20,551 nucleotides of DNA, taken from Bacteriovoracaceae bacterium UBA4096. GTDB lineage: Bacteria; Bdellovibrionota; Bacteriovoracia; Bacteriovoracales; Bacteriovoracaceae. The position numbers and the translations under genes are program-made. The stretch spans positions 34,787 through 55,337 of the forward strand of contig DFXY01000038.1 in assembly GCA_002381945.1 (NCBI GenBank). Direction: 5' to 3'. This document shows positions 1 to 7,221 of this stretch, piece by piece. The notes beneath the pieces are model-generated. The model worked only from the letters and a program-made list of their open reading frames with translations, did no database searches and was not told where the DNA came from. Each line of letters starts with the position of its first letter. Positions within the stretch are counted from its first letter, which is position 1.

Positions 1-72
1 CTCTACGCTCACTATGAAAAACTTTACACGCAGCGTCTCCGTTATAGCCAAAAGCAAAAAAGATTAGCTTAA
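1..72 (+). CDS. C-terminal fragment of an unidentified protein (5' end outside window)
   Basis: The frame starting at base 1 is open for 23 codons and stops at TAA 70-72. The visible tail is basic and tyrosine-rich (LYAHYEKLYTQRL, then RYSQKQKRLA). It runs in the same direction as rpsA, 70 bases upstream. In many proteobacteria the gene before rpsA is cytidylate kinase, but this tail is too short to support that or any other assignment. It could also be a chance open frame, although its position and the lack of any other feature favour a real gene end. Confidence 0.5.
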   Translation, partial: LYAHYEKLYTQRLRYSQKQKRLA

Positions 73-117
73 ACGACTAAAATCATTTATAACAAACGCT
101 CTCCAGTAGGAGAATTA

Positions 118-174
118 ATGTCTAGAAAAGGGGGGCTATATTATGGCCACCACAAAAACTGCATCTGCCTCTAA
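118..174 (+). other. Possible 18-codon leader ORF overlapping the rpsA start
   Basis: ATG at 118 follows a good Shine-Dalgarno sequence (AGTAGGAG ending about 6 bases before it). The frame encodes MSRKGGLYYGHHKNCICL and stops at TAA 172-174. It is out of frame with rpsA (ATG 143) and runs over the rpsA start. The rpsA start has its own G-run Shine-Dalgarno at 129-135, which lies inside this small frame. Translation of the leader would therefore cover the rpsA ribosome-binding site. Whether the peptide is made cannot be told from sequence; the ATG may be a decoy. Confidence 0.3.
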
Positions 175-1888
175 ACCTAACTTTGAAATCCCAGCTTGGA
201 TCAAAGGGTTCGACTTCGAAATGGGAGACGTTCCAGAACAAAAAGCTAAAACTGAATTTGGAGATCTAATCAACTCTTCATCTGCAAAGAATTTCGCTGA
301 AGGCGAAGTCTTTATGGGTAGAGTAGTTGCTATGAACGATGAATTCGTAACTGTCGACATCGGCTACAAGCAAGAAGGTCTTGTTCTAGCTCGTGAATTC
401 CGTAACTACGACGGAACCATGAAAGTGAAAGTCGGCGAAGAAATCCAAGTTTATCTTGAGAAGCTTGAGTCTCAAATGGGGAACCTTGTTCTCTCTAAAG
501 ACAAAGCAGAAATTCTTAAGGCTTGGGATAAGATCTCTGAAGCTTGCGAAAAAGGTGAACCTGTTGAAGGTACCGTTATCGCTAAAGTTAAGGGCGGTCT
601 TTCTGTTGATATCGGTGTTAAAGCGTTCCTTCCTGGTTCGCAAATTGACATCCGTCCAGTTAAGAACCTTGATAAGTACATTGGTAAAACAATGGAATTC
701 AAAGTTATTAAATTCAACAAGAAACGTGGAAACATTGTCCTTTCTCGTCGTGCAATCCTTGCTGAAGAGCGCGGTAAGATGAGAGATGAGACACTTACTC
801 AGATCCAGGAAGGCATGATCGTGAAAGGTATTGTGAAGAACATTACTGATTACGGTGCGTTCATTGATCTTGGTGGTGTTGATGGACTTCTCCACATCAC
901 AGATATGTCATGGGGCCGTGTGAAGCATCCTTCTAACCTTCTTGGTGTTGGTGATGAAGTAGATGTTAAGATCCTTAAATATGACGCTTCTAAAGAGCGC
1001 GTATCTCTGGGTCTTAAGCAAGTTCAAGCTAATCCTTGGGAATCTGCTAAAGATAAATATATGCCAGGATCGAAAGTTTCTGGAGAGATCGTATCTGTTA
1101 AAGACTACGGTATCTTCGTTGAGCTTTCTGATGGCATCGAAGGTTTAATCCACGTTTCAGAAATGAGCTGGACGAACAAAAAATCTGCTAACAAAACTTA
1201 CAACGTAGGCGAAAAAGTTGAAGCTGTAGTTCTTGAAGTAGACGTTGAGAACAAGAGAATCTCTCTTGGTCTTAAACAACTTATGCCAAATCCTTGGGAT
1301 GATTTAGTTAACAAATACCCAACAGGTAAGACTGTTGAAGGTACTGTTAAAGCAATCGTAGACTTCGGTCTATTCCTTGATCTTGGTGAAGAAGTAGATG
1401 CTCTTATCCACGTATCAGATCTTTCTTGGACTAAGAAAAACGTGAACCCAGCTGATGAGTTCAAAGTTGGTCAGAAAGTTAAAGCTGCTGTGGTAACAGT
1501 TGATGCTGAAAACCAAAAGTTCTGCCTAGGCCTTAAACAGCTTGAGGAAGATCCTTGGAAGAAAATTGAAGAGCGTATGCCTGTTGGTTCACCTGTTGAA
1601 GGTGAAGCAGTTCGTATCACTGAGTTCGGCGTTTTCGTTGAACTTGAGACTGGTATCGAAGGTCTGGTTCATATCTCTGAAATCTCTGAAGAGCGCGTAG
1701 AGAAGCCGTCTGATAAAGTTGCCAAAGGTGACAGAGTTAAGGCAATCGTTATCTCTATCGATAAAGCTGCTAAGAAGATCGCCCTTTCTATGAAAGCGGT
1801 AGCTTCTGGTGAGTATAAGTCGAACTACAAGCATGAAGTGGCCCAGCCATCTACGCTTGCAGACAAGCTTAAAGGCTTCAAAGTTTAA
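143..1888 (+). CDS. rpsA: 30S ribosomal protein S1
   Basis: The 581-residue product carries six S1 (OB-fold) RNA-binding repeats at about residues 52-120, 137-204, 223-293, 308-378, 394-465 and 481-553. Repeats 3-6 show the classic pattern of a DYGAF/DYGIF/DFGLF/EFGVF strand followed by GLLHITDMSW-type endings. Repeats 1 and 2 are divergent, as in the family, where they bind the 30S subunit. S1 recruits mRNA, especially structured or weak-Shine-Dalgarno messages, to the ribosome. E. coli S1 is 557 residues with the same six-repeat layout. The chosen ATG follows a G-rich Shine-Dalgarno (AAAAGGGGGG, about 7 bases upstream). In E. coli rpsA represses its own translation, and the overlapping leader frame here could serve a similar purpose (inference). 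The gene ends in a strong terminator. Confidence 0.97.
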   Translation: MATTKTASASKPNFEIPAWIKGFDFEMGDVPEQKAKTEFGDLINSSSAKNFAEGEVFMGRVVAMNDEFVTVDIGYKQEGLVLAREFRNYDGTMKVKVGEEIQVYLEKLESQMGNLVLSKDKAEILKAWDKISEACEKGEPVEGTVIAKVKGGLSVDIGVKAFLPGSQIDIRPVKNLDKYIGKTMEFKVIKFNKKRGNIVLSRRAILAEERGKMRDETLTQIQEGMIVKGIVKNITDYGAFIDLGGVDGLLHITDMSWGRVKHPSNLLGVGDEVDVKILKYDASKERVSLGLKQVQANPWESAKDKYMPGSKVSGEIVSVKDYGIFVELSDGIEGLIHVSEMSWTNKKSANKTYNVGEKVEAVVLEVDVENKRISLGLKQLMPNPWDDLVNKYPTGKTVEGTVKAIVDFGLFLDLGEEVDALIHVSDLSWTKKNVNPADEFKVGQKVKAAVVTVDAENQKFCLGLKQLEEDPWKKIEERMPVGSPVEGEAVRITEFGVFVELETGIEGLVHISEISEERVEKPSDKVAKGDRVKAIVISIDKAAKKIALSMKAVASGEYKSNYKHEVAQPSTLADKLKGFKV

Positions 1889-1917
1889 TTAACTTTAAAA
1901 AACTCCCATCCCGCTAT

Positions 1918-3228
1918 TTATGGATGACCAGGGCCCGCAGAAATGCGGGCCTTTTTTTTGTCTTCATTCATGGGAAGAATCCAGGCATATGGCATGAGGC
2001 TTCTTGATTCCTGTGCTAAATCTGTTCCGGGTCTTATCATCTCCTGCTCGGCCCTACCGTTAAGACTAACTCTTGAACTGGCGTAGACTGCAACATTTGA
2101 CTTCCATTCTTTTTGATAATGATCTCTAAGATAATGAGCGAAATGTAGAATTAAGTCCGGCTTACCAATAATGTCCTGAAATTGCCGCTCGGTTAGAAAC
2201 TCCAGAGGATTCACTATCAACCCCTGAAGTGTCGACTTATTTTGGACCAGGAAATTAAGACTGCCTTTTTTATGCCGAAGCATCATGCGCCAGGAGAACA
2301 TATGGCCCTCTTCAGTCCAGGCTACATTGCCGGGATAAATCCAGTGCCGAAGCGGAAGTGCCAGATGAATAAAAGCGTAAATTGCAAGGAGAGGTATTAG
2401 TACCGGATGAGGGGAAGGTAAAAGCTCCGGCCCATTTTTTGGTAAGAAGCGAGAGAAGTAGGGAACGCGTCTAGGCCAGGAAGGATTTAAGAACATAGTC
2501 GTCAAGAGGAGTGAGAACCAGGGAAAAGTCGCAAGGCCAAACATCATTACATTTGAGAGATGGAAAAGAATAGAGAGCAGGAGGCCCAAGTATCTAGTCA
2601 TTCGGAAGATCATGAGAGGAACAATAAATAAATCAAAGAACAGACCTCCGTAAGCAAATGCCTTAGGAGCCCAATCTGCTGAATAAATAAAGCCTAAAGG
2701 ATAATTCCTTCTGGCTTCGAGGAAAATATTCATAGGACTGCCGCTTAGCCAGTCAGGATTGAGTTTAGCGATACCACCGAAGAAATAGGCCAGACCCATA
2801 TGAAACAGAAAGATATAAAGCATCCAGGCCGGCATGAGCTTTTTATTTTTATTCAAAGGAAGAATCATGATCCAAAAACTGATTAAACAATAGAGATAAG
2901 CATGGTTAATGTATTCAGTTTGCTCCATAAGAAACAGTAGCGTGTACCCCAGAAACAAAATGACGGATGAAATCCGATAATGAAAGTTAAAGGCCACTCC
3001 TAATCCTGCCAGAATGGTTAATCCGTAGTGAAGAATCATTCCCTCATAGGGCCAGGGTTTAATCCAATCAAAAAAAAGGTAGGAGAAATGAAACTTAGGA
3101 GTGGTGTATTCATTAAATTTTCCTATGAAGAGAGCGTTGATCAATTCTTGTGACATGAGAATGCCGGCCATGAATCTGAAGTAAATAAGAATGGCGCTAT
3201 CGATGGGGTGATAAAACAGTTTTATCAT
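1918..3228 (-). CDS. Vitamin K-dependent gamma-carboxylase-like membrane protein (HTTM domain)
   Basis: The 436-residue product is a multi-pass inner-membrane protein resembling the vitamin K-dependent gamma-glutamyl carboxylase/HTTM family. Family signs are the N-terminal IYFRFMAG helix, INHAYLYCLISF (residues 107-118) and GGIAKLNPDWLSGSPM (151-166). Lys155 sits where the family has the catalytic-base lysine. A downstream FDLFIVPLM...LFHLSN helix pair is also typical. The soluble C-terminal part also looks like the full carboxylase: HMFSWRMMLR (309-318), then VSLNGR (387-392) and a PGTDLAQE segment. This argues for a full-length homologue rather than a bare HTTM protein. Animal enzymes oxidise vitamin K hydroquinone and carboxylate glutamates; some bacterial homologues are thought to keep only the oxygenase part, so the reaction here is unknown. 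No Shine-Dalgarno is evident before ATG 3228. The gene is convergent with rpsA and its 3' end contains the rpsA terminator. Confidence 0.85.
   Translation of the reverse strand: MIKLFYHPIDSAILIYFRFMAGILMSQELINALFIGKFNEYTTPKFHFSYLFFDWIKPWPYEGMILHYGLTILAGLGVAFNFHYRISSVILFLGYTLLFLMEQTEYINHAYLYCLISFWIMILPLNKNKKLMPAWMLYIFLFHMGLAYFFGGIAKLNPDWLSGSPMNIFLEARRNYPLGFIYSADWAPKAFAYGGLFFDLFIVPLMIFRMTRYLGLLLSILFHLSNVMMFGLATFPWFSLLLTTMFLNPSWPRRVPYFSRFLPKNGPELLPSPHPVLIPLLAIYAFIHLALPLRHWIYPGNVAWTEEGHMFSWRMMLRHKKGSLNFLVQNKSTLQGLIVNPLEFLTERQFQDIIGKPDLILHFAHYLRDHYQKEWKSNVAVYASSRVSLNGRAEQEMIRPGTDLAQESRSLMPYAWILPMNEDKKKARISAGPGHP
1932..1959 (+). terminator. Rho-independent terminator of rpsA, inside the 3' end of the convergent gene
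   Basis: A perfect 7-bp stem GGCCCGC (1932-1938) / GCGGGCC (1945-1951) with a 6-base loop is followed by eight T (1952-1959) on the plus strand. It also encodes the last residues of the minus-strand carboxylase-like gene (stop at 1918-1920), so one stretch serves both purposes. Confidence 0.9.
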
Positions 3229-3376
3229 TCAGCTTTTTTATCAAAGATTTTATTTCTCTTCCCAAAAGCTTCTCAAAAGTTAATCAGCCGCTATGCATTA
3301 GCTCGTAATTAAGTTGCAATTAACTCAAGACTTCTTAAGCTTGAACCATTGTATTTTTATTCTCAAGGAGGAAGGT

Positions 3377-3910
3377 TTGAGACATTTGTCTATTGTGGCC
3401 ATTTTGGCATTGATGACTGCACCCGTATTTGGTCAGTCCCGTAATAAGGGACTGATTGGTAGTTCTATGGATAAGGCCGATCAAGGTTATTACGGAATGA
3501 GTGGTTGCGGCCTAGGCTCGGTATTGTTTGGAGAGTCTGAAAATCGTGGAGGCCAGATTTTGGCCGCGACTACCAATGGATTTTATTCAAACCATACCTT
3601 TGGTATGTCTTCGGGCACCTCAAACTGTGTTCCTGAAAAATCAGCTAAAACTGCTCAAATTAAAAAAAATGTAGATATGTTTGTGGCCGCCAATCGTGAA
3701 GCTCTTGCTAATGATATTGTTAAAAGCAATGGCGAAACGATCGTGACCATCTCCAATATCATGGGGTGCACAGATGCTTCTTACCTAGGTGCTAAACTTC
3801 AATCTCGTTATGAAGATATTTTTAACGCTAAAGAAGATATTGCCGTTTCGGACAATATGTTCAACACCGTTACATCTGACAGATACCTTCTTGAAAACTG
3901 TAAACTTTAA
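3377..3910 (+). CDS. Secreted DUF3015 family protein, first of a tandem pair
   Basis: I chose the TTG at 3377 because AAGGAGGA (3365-3372) lies just upstream and the first residues (MRHLSIVAILALMTAPVFGQ) then form a clean signal peptide. An upstream in-frame ATG at 3314 would add 21 residues that spoil it. The 177-residue product has the DUF3015 hallmarks: YGMSGCGLGS near residues 39-48, then ILAATTNG and FGMSSGTSNC. Four cysteines at 44, 84, 131 and 175 match the order in the next gene and suggest two disulfides in the periplasm (inference). The family has no established function that I know of. The next gene starts 15 bases downstream, so the two are almost surely co-transcribed. Confidence 0.85.
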   Translation: MRHLSIVAILALMTAPVFGQSRNKGLIGSSMDKADQGYYGMSGCGLGSVLFGESENRGGQILAATTNGFYSNHTFGMSSGTSNCVPEKSAKTAQIKKNVDMFVAANREALANDIVKSNGETIVTISNIMGCTDASYLGAKLQSRYEDIFNAKEDIAVSDNMFNTVTSDRYLLENCKL

Positions 3911-3925
3911 TTAAAGGTTCAAAAT

Positions 3926-4390
3926 ATGAAATACATTCTTTTAATTTCTTTAACTTTGATGAGCTTAAGTTCTTTTGCGGCAAAACCTTACGGAATGGCC
4001 GGTTGTGGATGGGGTTCACAGATGATGGGCAAGGAAGGTAATCAGGTTCTGGCCGCTACCACCAATGGCTCTTCTGGGACACAAACTTTTGGGATTTCTT
4101 CGGGAACTTCCAACTGTGTTACAGCAACTGAACAAACCGCAATGATTAAAAATTTCATCGAGGCCAATTATGCGAGCATTGTAACAGACATGGCCAAAGG
4201 TCAGGGCGATTCTATTAAAACCCTTTCAAATTTCTATGGCTGCGATATGGATGTATTTGCTACAGAAATGAAGTCAAATTACGAAAAAATCACAGATTCA
4301 AATGAAAATGCTATGAAAGTAATGGTTAATATAAATAACGTTATTGAAGATTCTGAGAAATTGAATTCTAATTGTGCTAATGCTATCTAG
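3926..4390 (+). CDS. Secreted DUF3015 family protein, second of a tandem pair
   Basis: This 154-residue protein has an N-terminal signal peptide (MKYILLISLTLMSLSSFAA, cleavage near residue 19). It then has the same blocks as its upstream neighbour: YGMAGCGWGS, VLAATTNG, FGISSGTSNC, and a late YGC. Cysteines lie at 27, 64, 106 and 150, the same four-cysteine order as the first copy. The pair are clearly paralogues but differ outside these blocks, so the duplication is not recent. The Shine-Dalgarno is modest (AAAGG). The last codons overlap a possible GTG/ATG start of the next gene (4374 or 4380), which would couple them; the better-supported start there is 4416. Confidence 0.88.
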   Translation: MKYILLISLTLMSLSSFAAKPYGMAGCGWGSQMMGKEGNQVLAATTNGSSGTQTFGISSGTSNCVTATEQTAMIKNFIEANYASIVTDMAKGQGDSIKTLSNFYGCDMDVFATEMKSNYEKITDSNENAMKVMVNINNVIEDSEKLNSNCANAI

Positions 4391-4403
4391 TTTTTTTAAA
4401 TTC

Positions 4404-4434
4404 AGGGGCACCCTTATGGGGGCCCTTTTTTTTT
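4404..4434 (+). terminator. Terminator-like hairpin over the start of the DUF4105 gene
   Basis: AGGG/CCCT (4404-4407 with 4423-4426) and C-ACCC/GGGG (4409-4413 with 4419-4422) make about 8 pairs with two bulged bases and a short loop. Nine T (4426-4434) follow. The hairpin contains both the likely Shine-Dalgarno AGGGG (4404-4408) and the ATG (4416) of the next gene. It could end the DUF3015 transcript, act as an attenuator for the DUF4105 gene, or be partly a by-product of a signal peptide coded by T-rich codons. Confidence 0.55.
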
Positions 4435-6200
4435 GCTCATTTTCACTCTTTGCCAATGAATGGAACGATCTCCAATGGCAACGTTTAGTCCTCTATCGTA
4501 ATAATATTTCTGAAGCTGATCATCAGTCTTTCTTCATCAGCAAACTGGGCAAGACATCACCAGAACAAGAGTTCAAGGCATTGGTTGAAGCTTTGAAGAA
4601 TGATGATCCTGAAGAAAAGAAGAATGTCCATTGTCGTTTTCCCGCCAGGATACGTTGGCTAAAAAAGTTTAGGGAAATTCCCGACTCATCAGTTGAGTGC
4701 AAGGGCCGGGACGCTTTTCGTAGGCGTTTATCTGCAAAATCCATCTCAGTCGTTTTCTCCTCTTATTACATGAATAATCCGGGTTCCAGTTTCGGACACA
4801 CTTTTATCCGCTTGGGAAAAGATACTCTTGATCAACGAATTGCTGATAAAACAACCACTGAACTGTTGGATACAGGCATTAACTACGGGGCGCTGACTGA
4901 CGGAGCGAATGCTCTTGTTTATGCTCTCGGTGGTCTATCGGGATTTTTTTCAGGAAATTACAATGCCATTCCTTATTATTATAAAGTAAGAGAATATAAT
5001 GATTTTGAAACTCGGGATCTGTGGAGTTATCAATTAGACTTCACCCAGGAAGAAATTGATTTGATAGTTGATCATATTTGGGAGTTGGGAAATACCAGGT
5101 TTGATTATTATTTTTTGACTGAAAATTGTGCTTACCATGTTTTAAGTATTCTTGAAGCGGCTAGACCAAGCATAAACCTACATGCACATTTACCTCGGCT
5201 TTATACGATACCTTCCGAAACCTTGAAGGCTTTGGAAGAGGAAAAACTGGTTAAAAACATAACCTTCAGACCTGCTCCCAGCACCCTCTTTTACCATCAA
5301 CTAGATTTACTAAAAGACGATGAAAGAAAAGAAGTAAATGAACTTCTGTTAAATAAAAAGTTATCTAAAAACTTAACGCCTGAAAAGAAAGCACTTATCT
5401 ATGATACTGCCATTAGTTTAGTTGATTTTAAATATGCCAAACTAATTTTGAAAGGGAACGTCGAAGCTCAAGAGATGAAAAAGCCCCTTCTGATAGGTCG
5501 TTCAAGAATACCTGTGCGCAGCCCTGAACCGGATTTTTCAAAAAAACTATTGGAGGGACCGCATTTAGGACATGGTCAGAAGCGGATGGCAATTTCCTAT
5601 ATTAATAAAGATTCTAGAAGTCTTTTAGACCTGGAGTGGCGTTTTGCTTTTCATGATTTTCTAGACAATAGTCTGGGATTTCCCCCGAAGACTCGGATGG
5701 ATATTATGAAAGGAACCCTTAGAACGGATGGAGAGAACTATCAACTAAGAGACTTATCTATTATAGATACAATGCTTCTTGGAAAGCGGGATTCCTTTAA
5801 TCAATCACCTTCCTGGAAAGTGAAATTGGGCCAATGGCAGACACGTCACCAGCAGAATGATCTGACCAGCCAGGGATTTCAAGGCGGCTATGGTCTGAGT
5901 TACGAATATGAACTGTTCACTCCATATCTATTGGCGCATCTGGAAACTTCTTATGTCTCTGAAAAAGAGCATAAAGTTAAAGTGGGATATGGAGCAGATC
6001 TTGGAATGTTAACTGAGTTTACTTCAGCTCTAAAACTACATACGGTTTTGGAATGGCGAGTACATCCTTGGAATGAATCAAGATTCTTAAATGAGGTTCG
6101 CTACTCAAATACGAGTTATGGAGTAGGTGGATCACATGCTAGTTATCTCACAGACGGTGTTCAGGAATTTGCAGTTAAGTTTTATAAGTATTTCAAATAA
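4416..6200 (+). CDS. DUF4105 / Lnb N-terminal-domain periplasmic protein
   Basis: The product is 594 residues from ATG 4416, or 606-608 from the in-frame ATG 4380 or GTG 4374. The 4416 start has AGGGG at a good distance but gives a very short signal peptide (MGALFFCSFSLFA). The 4380 start gives a more normal one, so the start is uncertain. The N-terminal half is a DUF4105 domain: SSFGHTFIRLG with His128, YYKVREYNDFETRDLWSY, and LTENCAYHVL with Cys238 (numbered from 4416). The His/Cys pair and surrounding blocks suggest a papain/NlpC-like fold. The related Lnb proteins of Bacteroides have been linked to lipoprotein N-acylation, but this activity is not shown here. The C-terminal half looks beta-rich, with repeated short aromatic strands. 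It follows the DUF3015 pair on the same strand and may share a periplasmic job with them (inference). Confidence 0.82.
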   Translation: MGALFFCSFSLFANEWNDLQWQRLVLYRNNISEADHQSFFISKLGKTSPEQEFKALVEALKNDDPEEKKNVHCRFPARIRWLKKFREIPDSSVECKGRDAFRRRLSAKSISVVFSSYYMNNPGSSFGHTFIRLGKDTLDQRIADKTTTELLDTGINYGALTDGANALVYALGGLSGFFSGNYNAIPYYYKVREYNDFETRDLWSYQLDFTQEEIDLIVDHIWELGNTRFDYYFLTENCAYHVLSILEAARPSINLHAHLPRLYTIPSETLKALEEEKLVKNITFRPAPSTLFYHQLDLLKDDERKEVNELLLNKKLSKNLTPEKKALIYDTAISLVDFKYAKLILKGNVEAQEMKKPLLIGRSRIPVRSPEPDFSKKLLEGPHLGHGQKRMAISYINKDSRSLLDLEWRFAFHDFLDNSLGFPPKTRMDIMKGTLRTDGENYQLRDLSIIDTMLLGKRDSFNQSPSWKVKLGQWQTRHQQNDLTSQGFQGGYGLSYEYELFTPYLLAHLETSYVSEKEHKVKVGYGADLGMLTEFTSALKLHTVLEWRVHPWNESRFLNEVRYSNTSYGVGGSHASYLTDGVQEFAVKFYKYFK

Positions 6201-6204
6201 AAAA

Positions 6205-6222
6205 GGCCCTCTTTCGAGGGCC
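6205..6222. terminator. Bidirectional terminator between convergent genes
   Basis: GGCCCTC (6205-6211) and GAGGGCC (6216-6222) form a perfect 7-bp stem with a TTTC loop. On the minus strand it is followed by a run of six T, so it is strongest for the minus-strand gene ending at 6252. On the plus strand only TTCTCATTATTT follows the DUF4105 gene. Confidence 0.85.
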
Positions 6223-6251
6223 TTCTCATTATTTAAATCGAAAAATGAAGT

Positions 6252-6998
6252 TTATTGAACGACGTAGCTCTTTAGCTCACCACGACCGGTGATGTGCATT
6301 GTATCGTTACGCTCAAAAGCGTTAGACCAAGAGTTCATCTGGTACTTAACAGTAATCATGATTCCAGCAACTGGATCAAGCTTAGAGCCGTGGTTCATGA
6401 TGCCTGAAAGTTTCATTGAAGCATTAAAGTCCCAGCCGTAAGAAGTTTTAACTGAACCAGGGATGATGTTAACACCAGTTAAGTATTTTCCTGTTCCATT
6501 GAAAGAACCACCGTATGAGTAGATCACTCGGTATGTGAAAGAAACCACTTCTTTTCCTGCGCCGTTTTTGATTTTAGCAGTGAAGTTTTTTTCAACGGGA
6601 ATAGAGAAGCCTTCAAGTTCAAATGGATCAACATGTTCTTTCGTTTCTGGATCTCTAGGAACTACGCTGATCGGAGCATATTCAGTTACGTTGGTAGGAC
6701 GGCCTTTCTTTACTAATTCATAAATAGCTTCGCCCAGTGCCACCATGTCTCTGGCAGCTTGAATCACCTTGCCAGTGGTTTCAACGCGATCACCGACAGT
6801 TGGTTTCGACGGTTCTTCTCCACCAGCAAAACCGCCATCAAGTCCACCATTTAGACCTGGACCATTGAGAGCTTTATATTCAGCGGAAGAAACTTCAGTG
6901 ATCTCCAACGGGCCTAATTGTTCACTTGCTGGGATATTTGGAGCAGCTATAAGAGAGTTCGATAGGATCAATGTAGAGATCAAAAGCAATTTTTTCAT
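6252..6998 (-). CDS. Secreted protein of unknown function
   Basis: I do not recognise this 248-residue protein. It has a clear signal peptide (MKKLLLISTLILSNSLIAA) and contains no cysteine. A glycine-rich linker (about residues 46-61, GPGLNGGLDGGFAGGE) precedes an amphipathic helix (about 73-99). The rest alternates short hydrophobic and polar stretches with many Tyr, Gly and Thr, consistent with a beta-sandwich (about 133-248). The start is well supported: AGGGGGG lies 3-9 bases upstream of ATG 6998, and a promoter candidate sits about 50 bases further up. It is monocistronic, with a terminator right after its stop. A periplasmic or surface location is likely; nothing suggests an enzyme. Confidence 0.75.
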   Translation of the reverse strand: MKKLLLISTLILSNSLIAAPNIPASEQLGPLEITEVSSAEYKALNGPGLNGGLDGGFAGGEEPSKPTVGDRVETTGKVIQAARDMVALGEAIYELVKKGRPTNVTEYAPISVVPRDPETKEHVDPFELEGFSIPVEKNFTAKIKNGAGKEVVSFTYRVIYSYGGSFNGTGKYLTGVNIIPGSVKTSYGWDFNASMKLSGIMNHGSKLDPVAGIMITVKYQMNSWSNAFERNDTMHITGRGELKSYVVQ

Positions 6999-7054
6999 TT
7001 TCCCCCCTAAGAATGGTTGCCTGATATTTGGCAGTCATCTGATTTGCCGATCCT

Positions 7055-7082
7055 TTTATCAACTAAAGAAACGATTGGTCAA
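7055..7082 (-). promoter_or_regulatory. Candidate sigma-70 promoter for the secreted protein at 6252-6998
   Basis: Read on the minus strand, TTGACC (7082-7077) and GATAAA (7060-7055) are 16 bases apart, matching the consensus at 5/6 and 4/6 positions. Transcription would begin near 7048, giving a leader of about 50 bases before ATG 6998. Confidence 0.45.
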
Positions 7083-7221
7083 TATTTAGAGGAGAGTAGG
7101 TCTTTTTTACAGGATAGCCTCTTAAACCCATTAATTATAAATAATTACGATGATAAAGAGGTTCTGGGAATAATCAGATGTTATAAGTTGTAATAATAAT
7201 TATTATAAGGTTGCCTAATGT

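Noticed and set aside
386..895. Long open frame on the minus strand inside rpsA (169 codons)
   Set aside because: It is a mirror of biased rpsA codons, has no ribosome-binding site, and its product shows no family features, while rpsA is certain.
7193..7206. 14-base perfect AT-only palindrome in the gap between two minus-strand genes
   Set aside because: It is made only of A and T in an AT-rich gap and has no neighbouring structure, so chance is a sufficient explanation.
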